Assembly: GCA_029204225.1 (NCBI GenBank)
Contig: CM055106.1
Span: 34,940,361-35,004,360, forward strand
Reading direction: 5' to 3'
From: Diphasiastrum complanatum
Lineage: Eukaryota; Streptophyta; Lycopodiopsida; Lycopodiales; Lycopodiaceae
Length of the DNA stretch: 64,000 nt
The notes under the pieces were generated by a model that was not told the origin of the DNA, made no database searches, and saw nothing but the letters and a program-made list of their open reading frames with translations. Made by a program: the position numbers and the translations under genes. This document shows, piece by piece, positions 33,124 through 44,778 of this stretch (position 1 is the first letter of the stretch; every line of letters starts with the position of its first letter).

Positions 33124-35622
33124 TGAAGGATTATAAAACGACCCCCAAATAGGCTAACAATCTAAGGAAATTCTGATGGAAGTCGGTCTATACCACAATT
33201 ACAGCTCAAGTTCCATTGGGTATGGAGTCGAAAATAAGGCTGTTCATGATCACATGAACTTTCAATGGCAATCAGCAAGGCACATTCCTAACGGTCTACC
33301 GACAATTTTCAGATAGACTAAAGAACTTTGAAATGGACCAGAGGTCACGCGTGTAAGCTCTGGCTTTTGAGATACCGATGAGGACGTACAAGCATGACTC
33401 GTATATAGTCTGAAAAAGATCTTGAATAAATGCCTAATCTTCATCTGAACCATTTGCATAGGCTTCGAGACTATTTGTTACTGATGGTAGTATGGTCTGC
33501 AATTGGACCATAAAGATAGTATAGAGATTCACAAGTTTTGAATAGAAATCCCCAAAGCTAAAAGATGCAACCTCTATGAGGACCGTAGGGCCAAATCTTC
33601 ATAGGCCACAATCCGATGGACAGGCAGAAAATGACCTTCAAAGACTTGTGATTTCAAACAAACATTCGATTCACAGTGTAGGTTATTTGCAGCAACCGTA
33701 GAATTGGTAGATAACAATAATTTGGTTGTCCCTTAATCGGTGACAGTCAAAACCTAATAGATGGCCTAATTTCTAGCGATACGTAGAGTCCTCATGTCTG
33801 AGATTGATCAGAGATCACAATTGGGCGGCTGGGCATTCACAACGGCTGGCCACACAACTGGAAAACTGGGGCACCAAATTGAAGGCATGGCCCACAATAT
33901 AGGACGCACACAGGAGTAGGGATGGGGAGCAAATCAGGTTAGGATTAAACCACAGGTAGAACTAGGGAAGGGGATGGCCACAAGCAGGGTCGTTAGTAGA
34001 GAGCACGATCCTCACCAAGTCGCAGGGCAGGGAAAAGAGGGAGACGGAAGGCACAGGCGGAGGTAGGGATGGCTGGCCGCTGATAGCAGGTGTTTGGGAT
34101 GCACAAATGCTTATCATGTTAAGCCTCCATCATCGCTAAGCCCCTCCATCATCGCTGGCTTTGACACATTTCTTCTTCCCAAATAGCGAGGATGAAAGGC
34201 ATTTAACATTTTTTTCAGATCTGAACAAGTGTCAGAGATCACTCGTAGCAGATTCCAGAGACCCACAAATAGCAAAGCAAACAGCGACTATCTTCGGAAT
34301 GGGACTGATTCGTCCTTCAATGATTACTCCTAACGGACCTCATCCATTCTCTCAAATGCCTTGGCCATAATGCGTTGACAGGATCCAGGTTGCACGCATC
34401 AACGAGCCCATGTTTGTATCTTCACACTGCTCTGAAACTGTGAAACATGGTCGCAGATAACGGGGAAGTAACTATACGACCAACAAGCACAATCGGGAGT
34501 ATCAGAGATTCTTTACTCTCTCTTTACATAGAACAGATCGGAAGATCTGTGCTCCATCCTTCAACGAGCATCTCAAGAAAGAATGACAACGCATTCTTCA
34601 TCCTACCAATAAATAGCAATGGTATCCCCTACACGGCTACAAGCAAAGCTTGTGCCATGAAGGACTGTAGCCTCACGACCCATATCTATTTCTGAACTGC
34701 CATCATCCTTCTTAAACATGATGCACACACTTCTTTCCTCCAATAGAAGAACCGATCAAGTTAGTCTTCGGAGATAGGAAATATGTCTTGTGACTGGATG
34801 GCATTCAAACAGTTGCCATTCTGGCCACAGAACTAAAGCAATAGAAAGATATACAATCATGCATTTGAGAACCATCAGTGCCTGTCAAACAGAGGACAAC
34901 AAAGTGCCTAATAAAGGCTATGAAATCGTTGCAAAAAGCTGGCTCCTCCTTAGCTTAGCACAGAACAGAAGCTTCAGGCTTCTTACATTTCTGAAAAATG
35001 GTTCTCACACAAACAATTCACAAGCAGCACAAAAACATTGCTCCAACATCAAATAAGACACTTAAGCTATGGCTTTTCTCTGAGTAGGGAGTAATGTTGA
35101 CCAATTCTTAGGTTCTACAGTTTTAGATATACAACCTATCACATATAGAACTGCAAGAAAGTGAATTAAATACTTTGAGACAACAGATCAGTCTTCTACG
35201 CTCGAATCTTTGCCAATGAGACAACAAAGCTTCCAACTTTTTCACAGGCCTGCAAGCAAATGTCAGAGATAGGAAAGATATACAAATACAATCCTCACAA
35301 TGTCAGGGCCTGCAACCACAGGGTTAAAGGCAGTACAACAAATGGCATCAAATCTGATTCAATGAACAATGATCCAAGAAATAAACACAGTGCTAAAGGT
35401 TGAGAAACAGATCAATAGCAATGAATTAGAAGTAGTTTGCAGCAAAGACCGAACATAGAAGTAGAGTGGAAGGCACCAGGCAGATCAGCCTCCTCTCCTT
35501 TCCTCCTCCCATCCAAAGTGAGCAGTGAATAATGATGGATAGCAGTGAGTAGTGAATAATGATGGATAGCAAAATGAGAAAGGCTGAGAGTAGAGTGGGA
35601 GACACAGAAATGGGAGGCACCA
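33124..35622 (-). repeat. LTR of the gag-only element, 3' copy (shared portion)
   Basis: Matches 38,535-40,366 collinearly from TGAAGGATTATAAAACGACC to AAATGGGAGGCACCA. It holds about 670 bp (34,173-34,841) absent from the other copy and a 27-bp duplication near 35,520-35,570. The true LTR probably continues past 35,622, but the other copy no longer supports this. Confidence 0.8.
34173..34841. repeat. ~670-bp segment present in only one LTR copy
   Basis: Lies between GACACATTTC and TAGAAAGATATACAATC, which are adjacent in the other LTR. It may be an insertion here or a deletion there. No terminal repeats or target duplication were visible, so a deletion in the other copy is at least as likely. 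Confidence 0.6.
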
Positions 35623-35643
35623 AGCAGAGATCAAACAGCCTTG

Positions 35644-35644
<1 letters not shown>

Positions 35645-35677
<33 letters not shown>
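35645..35677. repeat. (TC)n microsatellite, ~33 bp
   Basis: A perfect dinucleotide run followed by a short C run. Confidence 0.9.
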
Positions 35678-35679
<2 letters not shown>

Positions 35680-36676
35680 CCCAAGAAGATGAATGAATGG
35701 TACGTAGAGGGCTGGCCCTCTCTAATGCTACGAAAGGATGGGGCCCAAAGAAGTGCACCTTTTCGTGAATGGGCACCAATAGGGGCTTTTAGCAGTTGGG
35801 CCCAAACTTAAAGGCTGAGCCCCAAATTTGGTTTTAAATCACTAAAGTGGCCTATGGTGAATAAAGTTGCCATTTAAATGGTTTTTAAGACGAACTAGCA
35901 CCTCCTAGTCCCGACAAACCCGGGAACTAGGGGCTTGGGCCTCTAAAATAAATTTAAGTCCAGCGTAAATCAATAAATAGACGGAGTTTCAATAAAAGTG
36001 CAACCGACCATAATGGGCCATGTACACATCAGTTTTAAGTAGTTCCGCATTGGCGTAATAGCATGTGGCGATGATTTTCCATCAAAAATAACTTGAAAAT
36101 GGGGTCTTTTTCCCCGCAAACAGTGGCGACCTTCACATGTAAAGAATGGTCCCCATTCTTCGAACTCAGCATCTCTGGTTACACAAAGACCAATGGACCA
36201 GCCAATGGCATCCTAGGCTAACCCAAAAGCCATACATCAACATGTCTTCAAGATAAGCAGCAACAAATTACCCCCCTGGACCGGCCAATAGCATTCTAGG
36301 CCGACCCAAAGAGTTCCAATCAGCATACGATCTTCATGAAGAACAGCATCTCAGGTCCTACATACAAGGCTTGATAATACTGTAACACAATCAGATCACA
36401 ACTAGTAGCTTAGTTCTTTCCAATTATCATTTAAAGTTTCGTTGCCTTATCCATAGTCTGGTCACAGATCACAGGATAAAATTTCTTTCAGGGTTGTAGA
36501 TTTTCAGATATTATATGGAGTTAAGAAGCGCCAGGTGCTAAGTTTGCAAAACCAACACGAATGTTGGTTACCTCACATTGTGGAATTACTGGCTGGGTAA
36601 AGTAGTAATTATACTACCGGTCAAATTTAGGGTTAGTCAGTTTCTTACGACCTTAGAGGCGGGATGAACTTCTAGG
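35678..36676. other. Probable remainder of the 3' LTR and the untranslated 3' internal part
   Basis: No coding content was found. The minus strand has purine runs near 36,108-36,117 (GGGGAAAAAGA) and 36,272-36,277 (GGGGGG). Either could be the polypurine tract that marks the start of the 3' LTR. Confidence 0.4.
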
Positions 36677-38194
36677 TCAAAACTTTTGTTTTGCTCTTGG
36701 CTTCCATTCCCAAGCATCTTTAAGTCGAGTGTTAGCATCCAACCCTTCAGTCAAATTATGGTCTTTCGATATCACACAATGGACTTGATGTCTCTGACAA
36801 TGGAAATAATCCACTCCTAATTTCACATTTGGTCCCAAGCTTGACTCAAGTAGGAACTGATCGTTTCTAGATTGGTTGTGGCTATTATAGAATGTGGATA
36901 TATGAGTATCAATAAGAGCATTTTCGTATTTGGATGCAATTTCAATTGCATAATCCAAACTAGTCGGATGCTTCTGTCTCACATGGACTTGCATCTTTGT
37001 TTGCAATCCACTTATGAAGCAATCCAATATCAATTCAATTGGAAGTGCATAAATAGATATGTGCTTTTGCACAAACCAATTAAATATATGAGAATATCTT
37101 CTCACAGACTCATCTTCACATTGTTTGATAGTTACCAAATGGTAACAAGCAACCGTTATATTCATTGTGGGTGAAAACTCATCTAAGAACGCTTTTACCA
37201 AAGTATCCCATGAGTCAAGAGAATGGATTTCAAAAGCTTCAACATTATCAGACCAATCTCGAGCTTCATTGGTCAAGTATGATGGAAATAACAATTTCCA
37301 ATTCTCGGGTTGTGAGAAACCATCTAGAGAAGAGAAGTTTGTGAATTTTTGTATGAAAATATCAGCTTTATCACCTCTCTCTCCATCATAGTGATCAATT
37401 TTCAATAAGTAAATAGACTTTGGTCTAACATAGAGGGAGTCACTAGCAACTAATGCAAGTTGCACAATATTACAATCAGGTTTAGCTCCTGATTTTTCAA
37501 CATCGCACTCCAACTCATCAAAGTTGGAAACACTTTCAACACGATCAAGATGTTCATTAGGGGATCGATGGCCCAATTTGGACACATCTTCGACAAGCTT
37601 TTGATTGTCCATTTCAGGACTTTGGGTAGAACTATCCACCATATCAATGAGTGTATTGAAACTCACATCCTTGTTAATGGATCGTTCCTGATTCCCATTT
37701 GATACAATATCAAATCTTGCTAGGATTTCATCAACTTCAAGAATTGGATTTTAAATCACAATCGGACTATGATTAATAGTCACAAAATAATTGATTTGTC
37801 ATGTCGCATTCTCTTTAACTTCATAAGTGAAGTCTCCCCCGTGCTCTACACAGATCACATCACATTGATTTGAATCATCTGTTTTAGGATCGGTGTGAAA
37901 GGGTGATATTTCAAAAGATTTTTCACTCAAATTTTCAAGAAAGTCGCACACCACTAAATCCCATTCTTCTTCATGAAGAAATGGTAGATCTTTCGTGGAT
38001 TCTACTAATAACTCTGATTCATCAATTGAATCATTGAGCTTTACACAGTCATTGGAAATTTCATGTATGGGTGATTCTCCGAGAAATAAATTTCTATACA
38101 GATTCTCTATGGCCTGAGAATCATTCTCATCACAGAATAAAAATCGTCGTCGCACTAGGCGCGTGGGAATCATGATTATATTTTTTTCAATCAA
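36677..38194 (-). mobile_element. gag coding region of the gag-only element (fossil)
   Basis: On the minus strand, 37,666-36,677 holds a retrotransposon gag domain, with IYLLKIDHYDGERGDKADIF near 37,410, then W-rich helical sequence (SYLTNEARDWSDNVEAFEIH) and a C-terminal charged part. A further acidic open stretch at 38,194-37,799 lies upstream and is probably the N-terminal part of the same region. No zinc knuckle, protease or RT was seen. Its position between the primer site and the 3' LTR fits a non-autonomous element. Confidence 0.7.
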
Positions 38195-38534
38195 TCAATT
38201 AATTTTTTTTTAAAGGGACCTCCAACACGTCCAGTATTGCTAGTTCTCAGTACAACGCCCACTGACCCTACTTGCACAAACCACTATTCCAAACGAACCT
38301 CACAATTTTTGGTGCTCAAGCCTTATCCAAAAAGACTTCGAGTGTCACTCATAAAATTGATACAAAAGAGGCTCTGATTGATGCAAGGCATTCAAACCTT
38401 CATGGACAATTTCGATCAAACAAGCTTTTGGCTGTGTAAGTTAATGGTCAATTCAACAGAATCGTGTGAAAATACTTTCAAAAAATAAACAAGAATTTGA
38501 AAGGAGCTCATGCTCCTCCCCGCAGACGCACCAC

Positions 38535-40366
38535 TAAAGGATTATAAAACGACCCCCAAATAGGCTAACAATCTAAGGGAATTCTGATGGAAGACGGTCT
38601 ATACCACAATTACACCTCAAGCTCCATTGGGTATGGACTCGAAAATAAGGCTATTCATGATCACGGGAACTTTCAATGGCAATCAGCAAGGCACATTCCT
38701 AACGGTCTACCGACAATTTTCAGATAGACTAAAGAACTTTGAAATGGACCAGAGGTCAAGCGTGTAAGCTCTGGCTTTGGAGATACCAATGAGACATACA
38801 AGCATGACTCATATATAAGCTGAAATTCACTTAACAAGTGAGGTAAAATAGGGTTAGGTCTTGAATAAATGCCTAATTTTCATCTGAATTGTTTGCATAG
38901 GCTTCGAGAATATTTGTTACTGATGGTAGTATGGTCTGCAATCGGACCATAAAGATAGTATAGAGATTCGCAAGTTTTGAATAGAAATCCCCAAAGCAAA
39001 AAGCTGCAACCTCTATGAGGACCGTAGGGCCAAATCTTCACAGGCCGCAATCCGATGGATAGGCAGAAAATGACCTCCAAAGACTTGTGATCTCAAACAA
39101 ACATTCGATTCTCAATGTAGGTTATTTGTAGCAACCGTAGAATTGGTAGATAACAATAATTTAATTGTCCCTTAATCGGTGATAGTCAAAACCTAATAGA
39201 TGGCCTAATTTCTAGCGATACGTAGAGTCCTCACATCTGAGATTGATCACAGATCACAATTGGACGGCTGGGCATTCACAACGGCTGGCCACACAACTGG
39301 AAAACCAGGGCACCAAACTAAAGGCATGGCCCACAGTATTGGACGCAGACAGGAGTAGGTATGGGGAGCAAATCAGCTTAGGATTAAACCACAGGTAGAA
39401 CTAGGAAAGGGGATGGCCACAAGCAGGGTCGTTAGTAGAGAGCACGACCCTCACCAAGTCGCAGGGCAGGGAAAAGAGGGAGCCGGAGGGCACAGGAGGA
39501 GGTAGGGATGGCTGGCCGCGGATAGCAGGAGTTTGGGATGCACAAATGCTTATCATGTTAAGCCTCCATCATTGCTAAGCCCCTCCATCATCGCTGGCTT
39601 TGACACATTTCTAGAAAGATATACAATCATGCATTTGAAAAGGAATATTGACATCCGGAACCATCAATGCCTGTCAAGTAGAGGACAACAAAGTGCCTAA
39701 TAAAGGCTATGAAATCGTTGCAAAAAGTTGGCTCGTCCTTAGCTTAGCATAGAATAGAAGCTTCAGGCTTCTTACATCTCTGAAAAATGGTTCTCACACA
39801 AACAATTCACAAGCAACACAAAAACATTGTTCCAACATCATATAAGACACTTAAGCTATGGCTTTTCTCTGAGTAGGGAGTAATCTTGACCAATTCTTAG
39901 GTTCTACAGTTTTAGATATACAGCCTATCACATATAGGACTGCTAGAAAGTGAACTAAACACTTTGAGACAACAGATCAGTCTTCTACTCTCGAATCCTT
40001 GCCAATGAGACAACAAAGCTTCCAACTTTTTCATAGGCCTGCAAGTAAATGTCAGAGATAGAAAAGATATACAAATACAATCCTTGCAATGTCAGGGCCT
40101 GCAACCACAGGGTTAGAGGCAGTACAACAAATGGCATCAAATCTGAAGAAAAAAACACAATGCTAAAGGCTAAGAAACATATCAATAGAAATGAATTAAA
40201 AGTAGTTTGCAGCAAAGACCAAACATAGAAGTTAGAGTGGAAGGCACCAGGCAGATAAGCCTCCTCTCCTTTCCTCCTCCCTTCCAAAGTGAGCAGTGAA
40301 TAATGATGGATAACAAAATGAGAAAGGTTGAGAGTAGAGTGGGAGACACAGAAATGGGAGGCACCA
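38535..40366 (-). repeat. LTR of the gag-only element, 5' copy (outer end missing)
   Basis: Partner of 33,124-35,622, shorter by the 34,173-34,841 segment. Homology stops at 40,366, where unrelated sequence begins. Confidence 0.8.
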
Positions 40367-43300
40367 CAGGTCACCACAGCTCCACTTTGGAGGATAGTGG
40401 TATTCCACTCTAGTTGACAACAAATTGGCATGCACAAAGCCCTTCTCGAAGTTTGCAATGCAGGCATCAAAAATGAAATTTGGTAAGTAGCTAAGTTTAT
40501 TTTTGCTCAAGCACAATAATCTGTTTCTCTGTTCTGAATATTTTCTACCGAATGGATTGAGCATTTTTTAATCATTTTTTTCTTATTAATTGCAGATATA
40601 AGCCAGATGTAAGAAATTCTGAGCTCGACTTTGTAATGAGATTGAATATCTCTCTATCGACTATTTTTCAACCGATGGAAAGTGATCAATGCTACATCAC
40701 AACACTGTAGGAAGTATTGATTTTGGCAACCATTTCAAATTTTCTGTAGTGACAAAAAAGTTAAAAAATCCCCTCACTGTTTCTGTGGCTTCTCCATACC
40801 AAAAGCCACAACAACTTGTAAATAAATTGATAGACATGTTTTCTCATCCAGCCAACTAGATTTTGGATTTAAAAAGGCAGACATGTGGCTGTTGTAGGGC
40901 TAGATGAGAGTTTGGTAAGTTTTATTAATATGAGATTAATGGGAGTTTCAGTTTTGCCGGACGAGTTTCAAGAAGTGGGTAAACTAGGCCCCTCTGAAGA
41001 TAGTGTTGTTTCACTTTGTAAAGAGCCCCAACCACCTGCTATTGGCATTGTAGGTGATGAAGGTGACCTAGCAGAGGTGGTTGAACAAACTTACAATGTT
41101 GTAGTAGACGTCATTACATAGGAACAATCTACTACTTAAGTAGATGTAAATCTTGTAAGGGCTGCTAGTCTTGACCCAAATGATTTGGTCGAAATTTTTT
41201 GACTACAATGTACAAATATTTCTCACAATTTCTTATACAATGAATACTTTTATCTTTTAAAAAATAATAAGTATTTTTACTAAGGATAATTATTTTCAAA
41301 AATTGTTGATTTTTAAACGTCTTTGTGTTGTTTAAGTTTACTATTTATTCAAATTGGTTAGTTAGACACCTATTTTAAATTTTGCACTTGAATCATTTTC
41401 TTAAGTAACATACTAATTATTCATATTACTTAGTTACACAAATATTTTCTAATTTTACATGCCAAGATATTAAGATATATTTTTTAATAAGCTTTTAAAA
41501 TCACATGAAGATATTATAGATTGCATTTAAAAAAAAAACATTATAATGTTCTAAAATTTTGAATTCACTTAATTTAACAACTAATTTTCATAATAACAAA
41601 TTGATCACAACTAATGTTTATATTATTTTAACAAGTTTAAAAGATATCTTGCATCACAGTCTAATTTTTTTTTTTTTGCAAAATGTAGCAGAGTCCAAAT
41701 TGTTTTTTTTTTCCTATTTAAAGTTTCAAAATTTATAAAAAATTTTAAAATCTAAAAAAAAAATGGGTCTTCCGCCACGTCTCGTTTCAAAAGCTTTCAC
41801 GTTATATCATGGAAAGTCCATAAGAGATGGACGTAACATCAACAAAGATGAATTTTCCACATCATAAGAGAATACAATGATATGTTCTCCATGCAAGTAT
41901 AGCTATTTATAACAGCCTAAATGTCATTTAGCCACTTTCCATAAGTATGCCCTAAAATGGCAACTTTTACTTAACCAAAAATCTAGAAATACTAGTCCAA
42001 ATGCAATGTACCAAAATTAGCCAATTAGAATGGGTCCAAACACGATCTAATCCACTTATCTACTTTCCAAAAATAATAATACCACTATTTTGGCCGTTAT
42101 TGAAAATTATGAAACTATCTCTAAGTTGAGATTTTATTCTGGACTCCAAAAATGCCAAATAAAATGACGCGACTAGTTGACAATTTTTACAAAAGATAGT
42201 CTTAAAACAAGAAAACATATTGAGTATTTTGAACCATTTCTTCACTATGAAAAAACTTTACCTTTCAAAACAAAGTTGAACTTCAGATCCTTTTTAGAAC
42301 AAATTTTTTTAATGAATTTGAGGTGCAATCTACACTTCAATTCCCTTCATAGGCATTTTTCCTAATGAAATGGTGAGGACAATCCAAGTCTATCATAGCC
42401 AATGCACTTTCAAGAAAGGAATCAAATGGCCTAAGCACCAAAGCCTTCTAGTTGCATAAAGTGTATTTCCTTCAAACACTATGTTTTAGTCCTTATCAAT
42501 GCACAAGACCTTCCTTTGAGAAATGGCTATGGTGGAAGCTTCTTAGAGTTTGAAAAGCCTCAAGCTTTAATTCACTCCACCTCCTTTATTACTCTGTGGC
42601 TGCCATGCTTTTCCATTTTTAAACCCTAGCTCATAAGAAAGAGAAGTTATGGCTTATTTTGAGACTAATTCCAAGCTACTCTCTAAGAGTGGAGTTACCA
42701 CGAGCATGTTGGATATCCAAGGACCTTTCCCATGTACTTATAGCAACAAACCAATCAATCATTCATTGATAATAGATTAAACTTCAAGCAAAACCATTAA
42801 AGCATCAAGAAATTGACTTTTTCTTCAAATTTCAACCCTTTGAGTTCTTTTTACTCAAGTCTTGAGCAAACTTGGATCTATTTGATGCAATAGAAAGTAT
42901 TTTTGCCTAAGAGCTTTCTTATGAATTATGCTTCACAGCTTCCAAATGATTCAAAAAATCAAAAAATCAAATTTTCCTTTAACCTTTCCAGTTCTTCAAT
43001 TCTCTAGAATTTGGCTAAAGTAGCTCGCAACCATTACCACAATGAGGCTCTGATAACATGATAAATTTTGATTTGCATAGTTTATGCTATGATTCCAACA
43101 AGCTATCAACCACAGAACATGAAAAACTAAAAAGAAACACCATGGAACTCCAAAAATTGTATGTGATAACTGAAAAAAAAATGTACATATTGTTAAGTAC
43201 TAATTTTTAAAATCCACTACTATATGGCAAGCCAGTTTCTGTTATGGGACAACTATCCAGCTCACTGATTCAAGTGTTGTCAACGTGGCCCTCATCATTG

Positions 43301-43430
43301 TAGCATGTATTGAAAGTTAGTACAATAAAACATGATGACAACTGAAAATAATTGGAAATAAATTGGGCTTATTATTTCTAAAAATATCCTCATTTTGTTT
43401 TAATGATTTTGATGTAGAGCCAACTCTATT
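40367..43430. other. AT-rich stretch without a recognised gene
   Basis: An open frame of 78 codons at 40,885-41,121 (plus; acidic and Val-rich) is not recognised. On the minus strand near 43,044-43,062 the sequence reads ATGTTATCAGAGCCTC, like a worn copia primer site, but no LTR pair or gag could be linked to it. From 41,200 to 41,770 the DNA is extremely AT-rich. Confidence 0.4.
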
Positions 43431-44082
43431 GATGAATCTTTGAAGTCTAAGCATTGGTGTGAAGCTATGGAATGTAAACATCTAGCTTTGATGGAGAATG
43501 AACCTTGGGATTTGGTGAGGCTATCAGATGTAAGTGGATCTTTAGATTGAAACTCAATCAAGATAAATTCTTTAACAATTATAAGGCAAGGCTAGTGGTC
43601 AAGGGCTATGCACAGACCCAAGGCATTGACTACAATGAAACCTTTGCTCCCATGGCAAAGTTAATGACCATGAGAGTGGTGACTTCTCTTGCAACTATGT
43701 TTAAGTGGGATGTTTGGAAACTTGATGTTACTAATGCTTTCTGTACAAAGAGGCCAAAAGGAGAACGATTGTTTATTGAAGAAAAGTCTTAAGCAAGCAC
43801 CTAGAAGTTGGTGCCTAGGTTGAATTTCATATCTCACTTGGATGTTTTGATAGTGCTTATGATTTTTTATTATATGTCAAGTTTTCGTAAGATTTTTAGG
43901 TTTTATCTATGATCAAGTACTCAACACCAATATTGCTTCACTTACTCCTAATGTTCAAAAAGATATTTTCTCTTCTAGTGAAGATTTTAGAAAGGAAAAG
44001 ATATCCTTTGTGTCTTATTTCTCATTGGCTAGAAATGAGGTGGAAGCTAGGCCCTTAAAAATAGTCAAGATTGTCTAGTTAG
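43431..44082 (+). mobile_element. Older copia RT fragment that received the 44-kb element
   Basis: Shows copia RT sequence (YKARLVVKGYAQTQGIDYNE near 43,580 and WKLDVTNAF near 43,715) and a following QAPRSW remnant. It is fragmentary and lacks both LTRs. The young copia element lies immediately to its right. Confidence 0.75.
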
Positions 44083-44087
44083 CTTTC
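44083..44087. repeat. Target-site duplication CTTTC, left copy
   Basis: The five bases CTTTC immediately left of the 5' LTR are repeated immediately right of the 3' LTR (49,951-49,955), the footprint of integration. Confidence 0.85.
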
Positions 44088-44778
44088 TGTGAAAAATTGC
44101 CTACATTGGCAAATCTAGCCATGTAGAATATTGTACATTTTGTCAATATTGTTTGTTGGTTACTTCAATGGCCAAAGTGCCACTTGTACATACACACCCA
44201 AAGTAGGTTACCACGAGTCAAGAGGAGTGGTTGTGTCTATTTGGTAGTGATTCCTACTTTGCAGGATCTAGACCATGATTTATGATGAGATTTGTACCTA
44301 CCATGCACCTACCAAGCACGACTCTTGGATCTAGGCTAGGGTTTTCACATTAGGGCAAGAAAGTGGAGTCTACTTCCTTATTACATGTTGGATTTTCACC
44401 TAACTTTTCAAAGGAAGTGTGTTTTACTATGTATTTCCATTCTCCATAGTGAGAAGATAGAAACTTTTTGGAGCCTCAAGGAGAAACTCGAGTTTCCTCT
44501 CATTGTATGGTGATTACTCTATTTTTCCAATGAAACCCAGCTTTGGCACTTTGTAAACACTGTCTACAGGCCGTACTACAGCCTTATTTCCACACGTGTG
44601 GAGTTGGATTATACTAATTGATCAATGCTTTGATTGTCTTTACTTGTTTCCTATCAAGCTGCTAAACTAGATCTTGTTTTCTGATGACTAGTTTCTGATA
44701 GATTGTTTAACAAGCATACAATCACCTTGTGGATCATTCAAAGATCCATTTATGGTCCTTAGTACTGTACTTTTCTCA
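44088..44778 (+). repeat. 5' LTR of the young copia element, 691 bp
   Basis: Begins TGTGAAAAATTGCC and ends TACTTTTCTCA. It contains TTCCACACGTGTGGA near 44,589-44,603, a palindromic ACGTG box that could act as a bZIP- or bHLH-type promoter site. Confidence 0.95.

Larger units (their letters stand above)
33124..40366 (-). mobile_element. Large LTR retrotransposon derivative with gag only (minus strand), fossil
   Basis: Long direct repeats flank a gag-coding core on the minus strand. The 3' LTR includes 33,124-35,622 and the 5' LTR 38,535-40,366. A primer-site-like sequence, TGGTGCGTCTGCGGGGAG (minus, 38,516-38,533), touches the inner end of the 5' LTR and resembles the TGGCGCCGTC-type sites of Tat/Athila-class gypsy elements. 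Only gag is recognisable between the LTRs, so it is pol-less like a LARD. In the parts I compared, the LTRs differ at roughly 5% of positions, suggesting an older insertion than the copia at 44 kb. The outer end of the 5' LTR looks truncated. It appears broken at a few places. Confidence 0.75.

Noticed and set aside
40885-41121. Small host gene
   Set aside because: A 78-codon frame with no motif, no homologous copy in the window and extreme AT-rich surroundings. Unsupported.
43044-43062. A minus-strand copia element anchored on a primer-site-like sequence
   Set aside because: The match is imperfect and no LTR, gag or polypurine tract could be linked to it.
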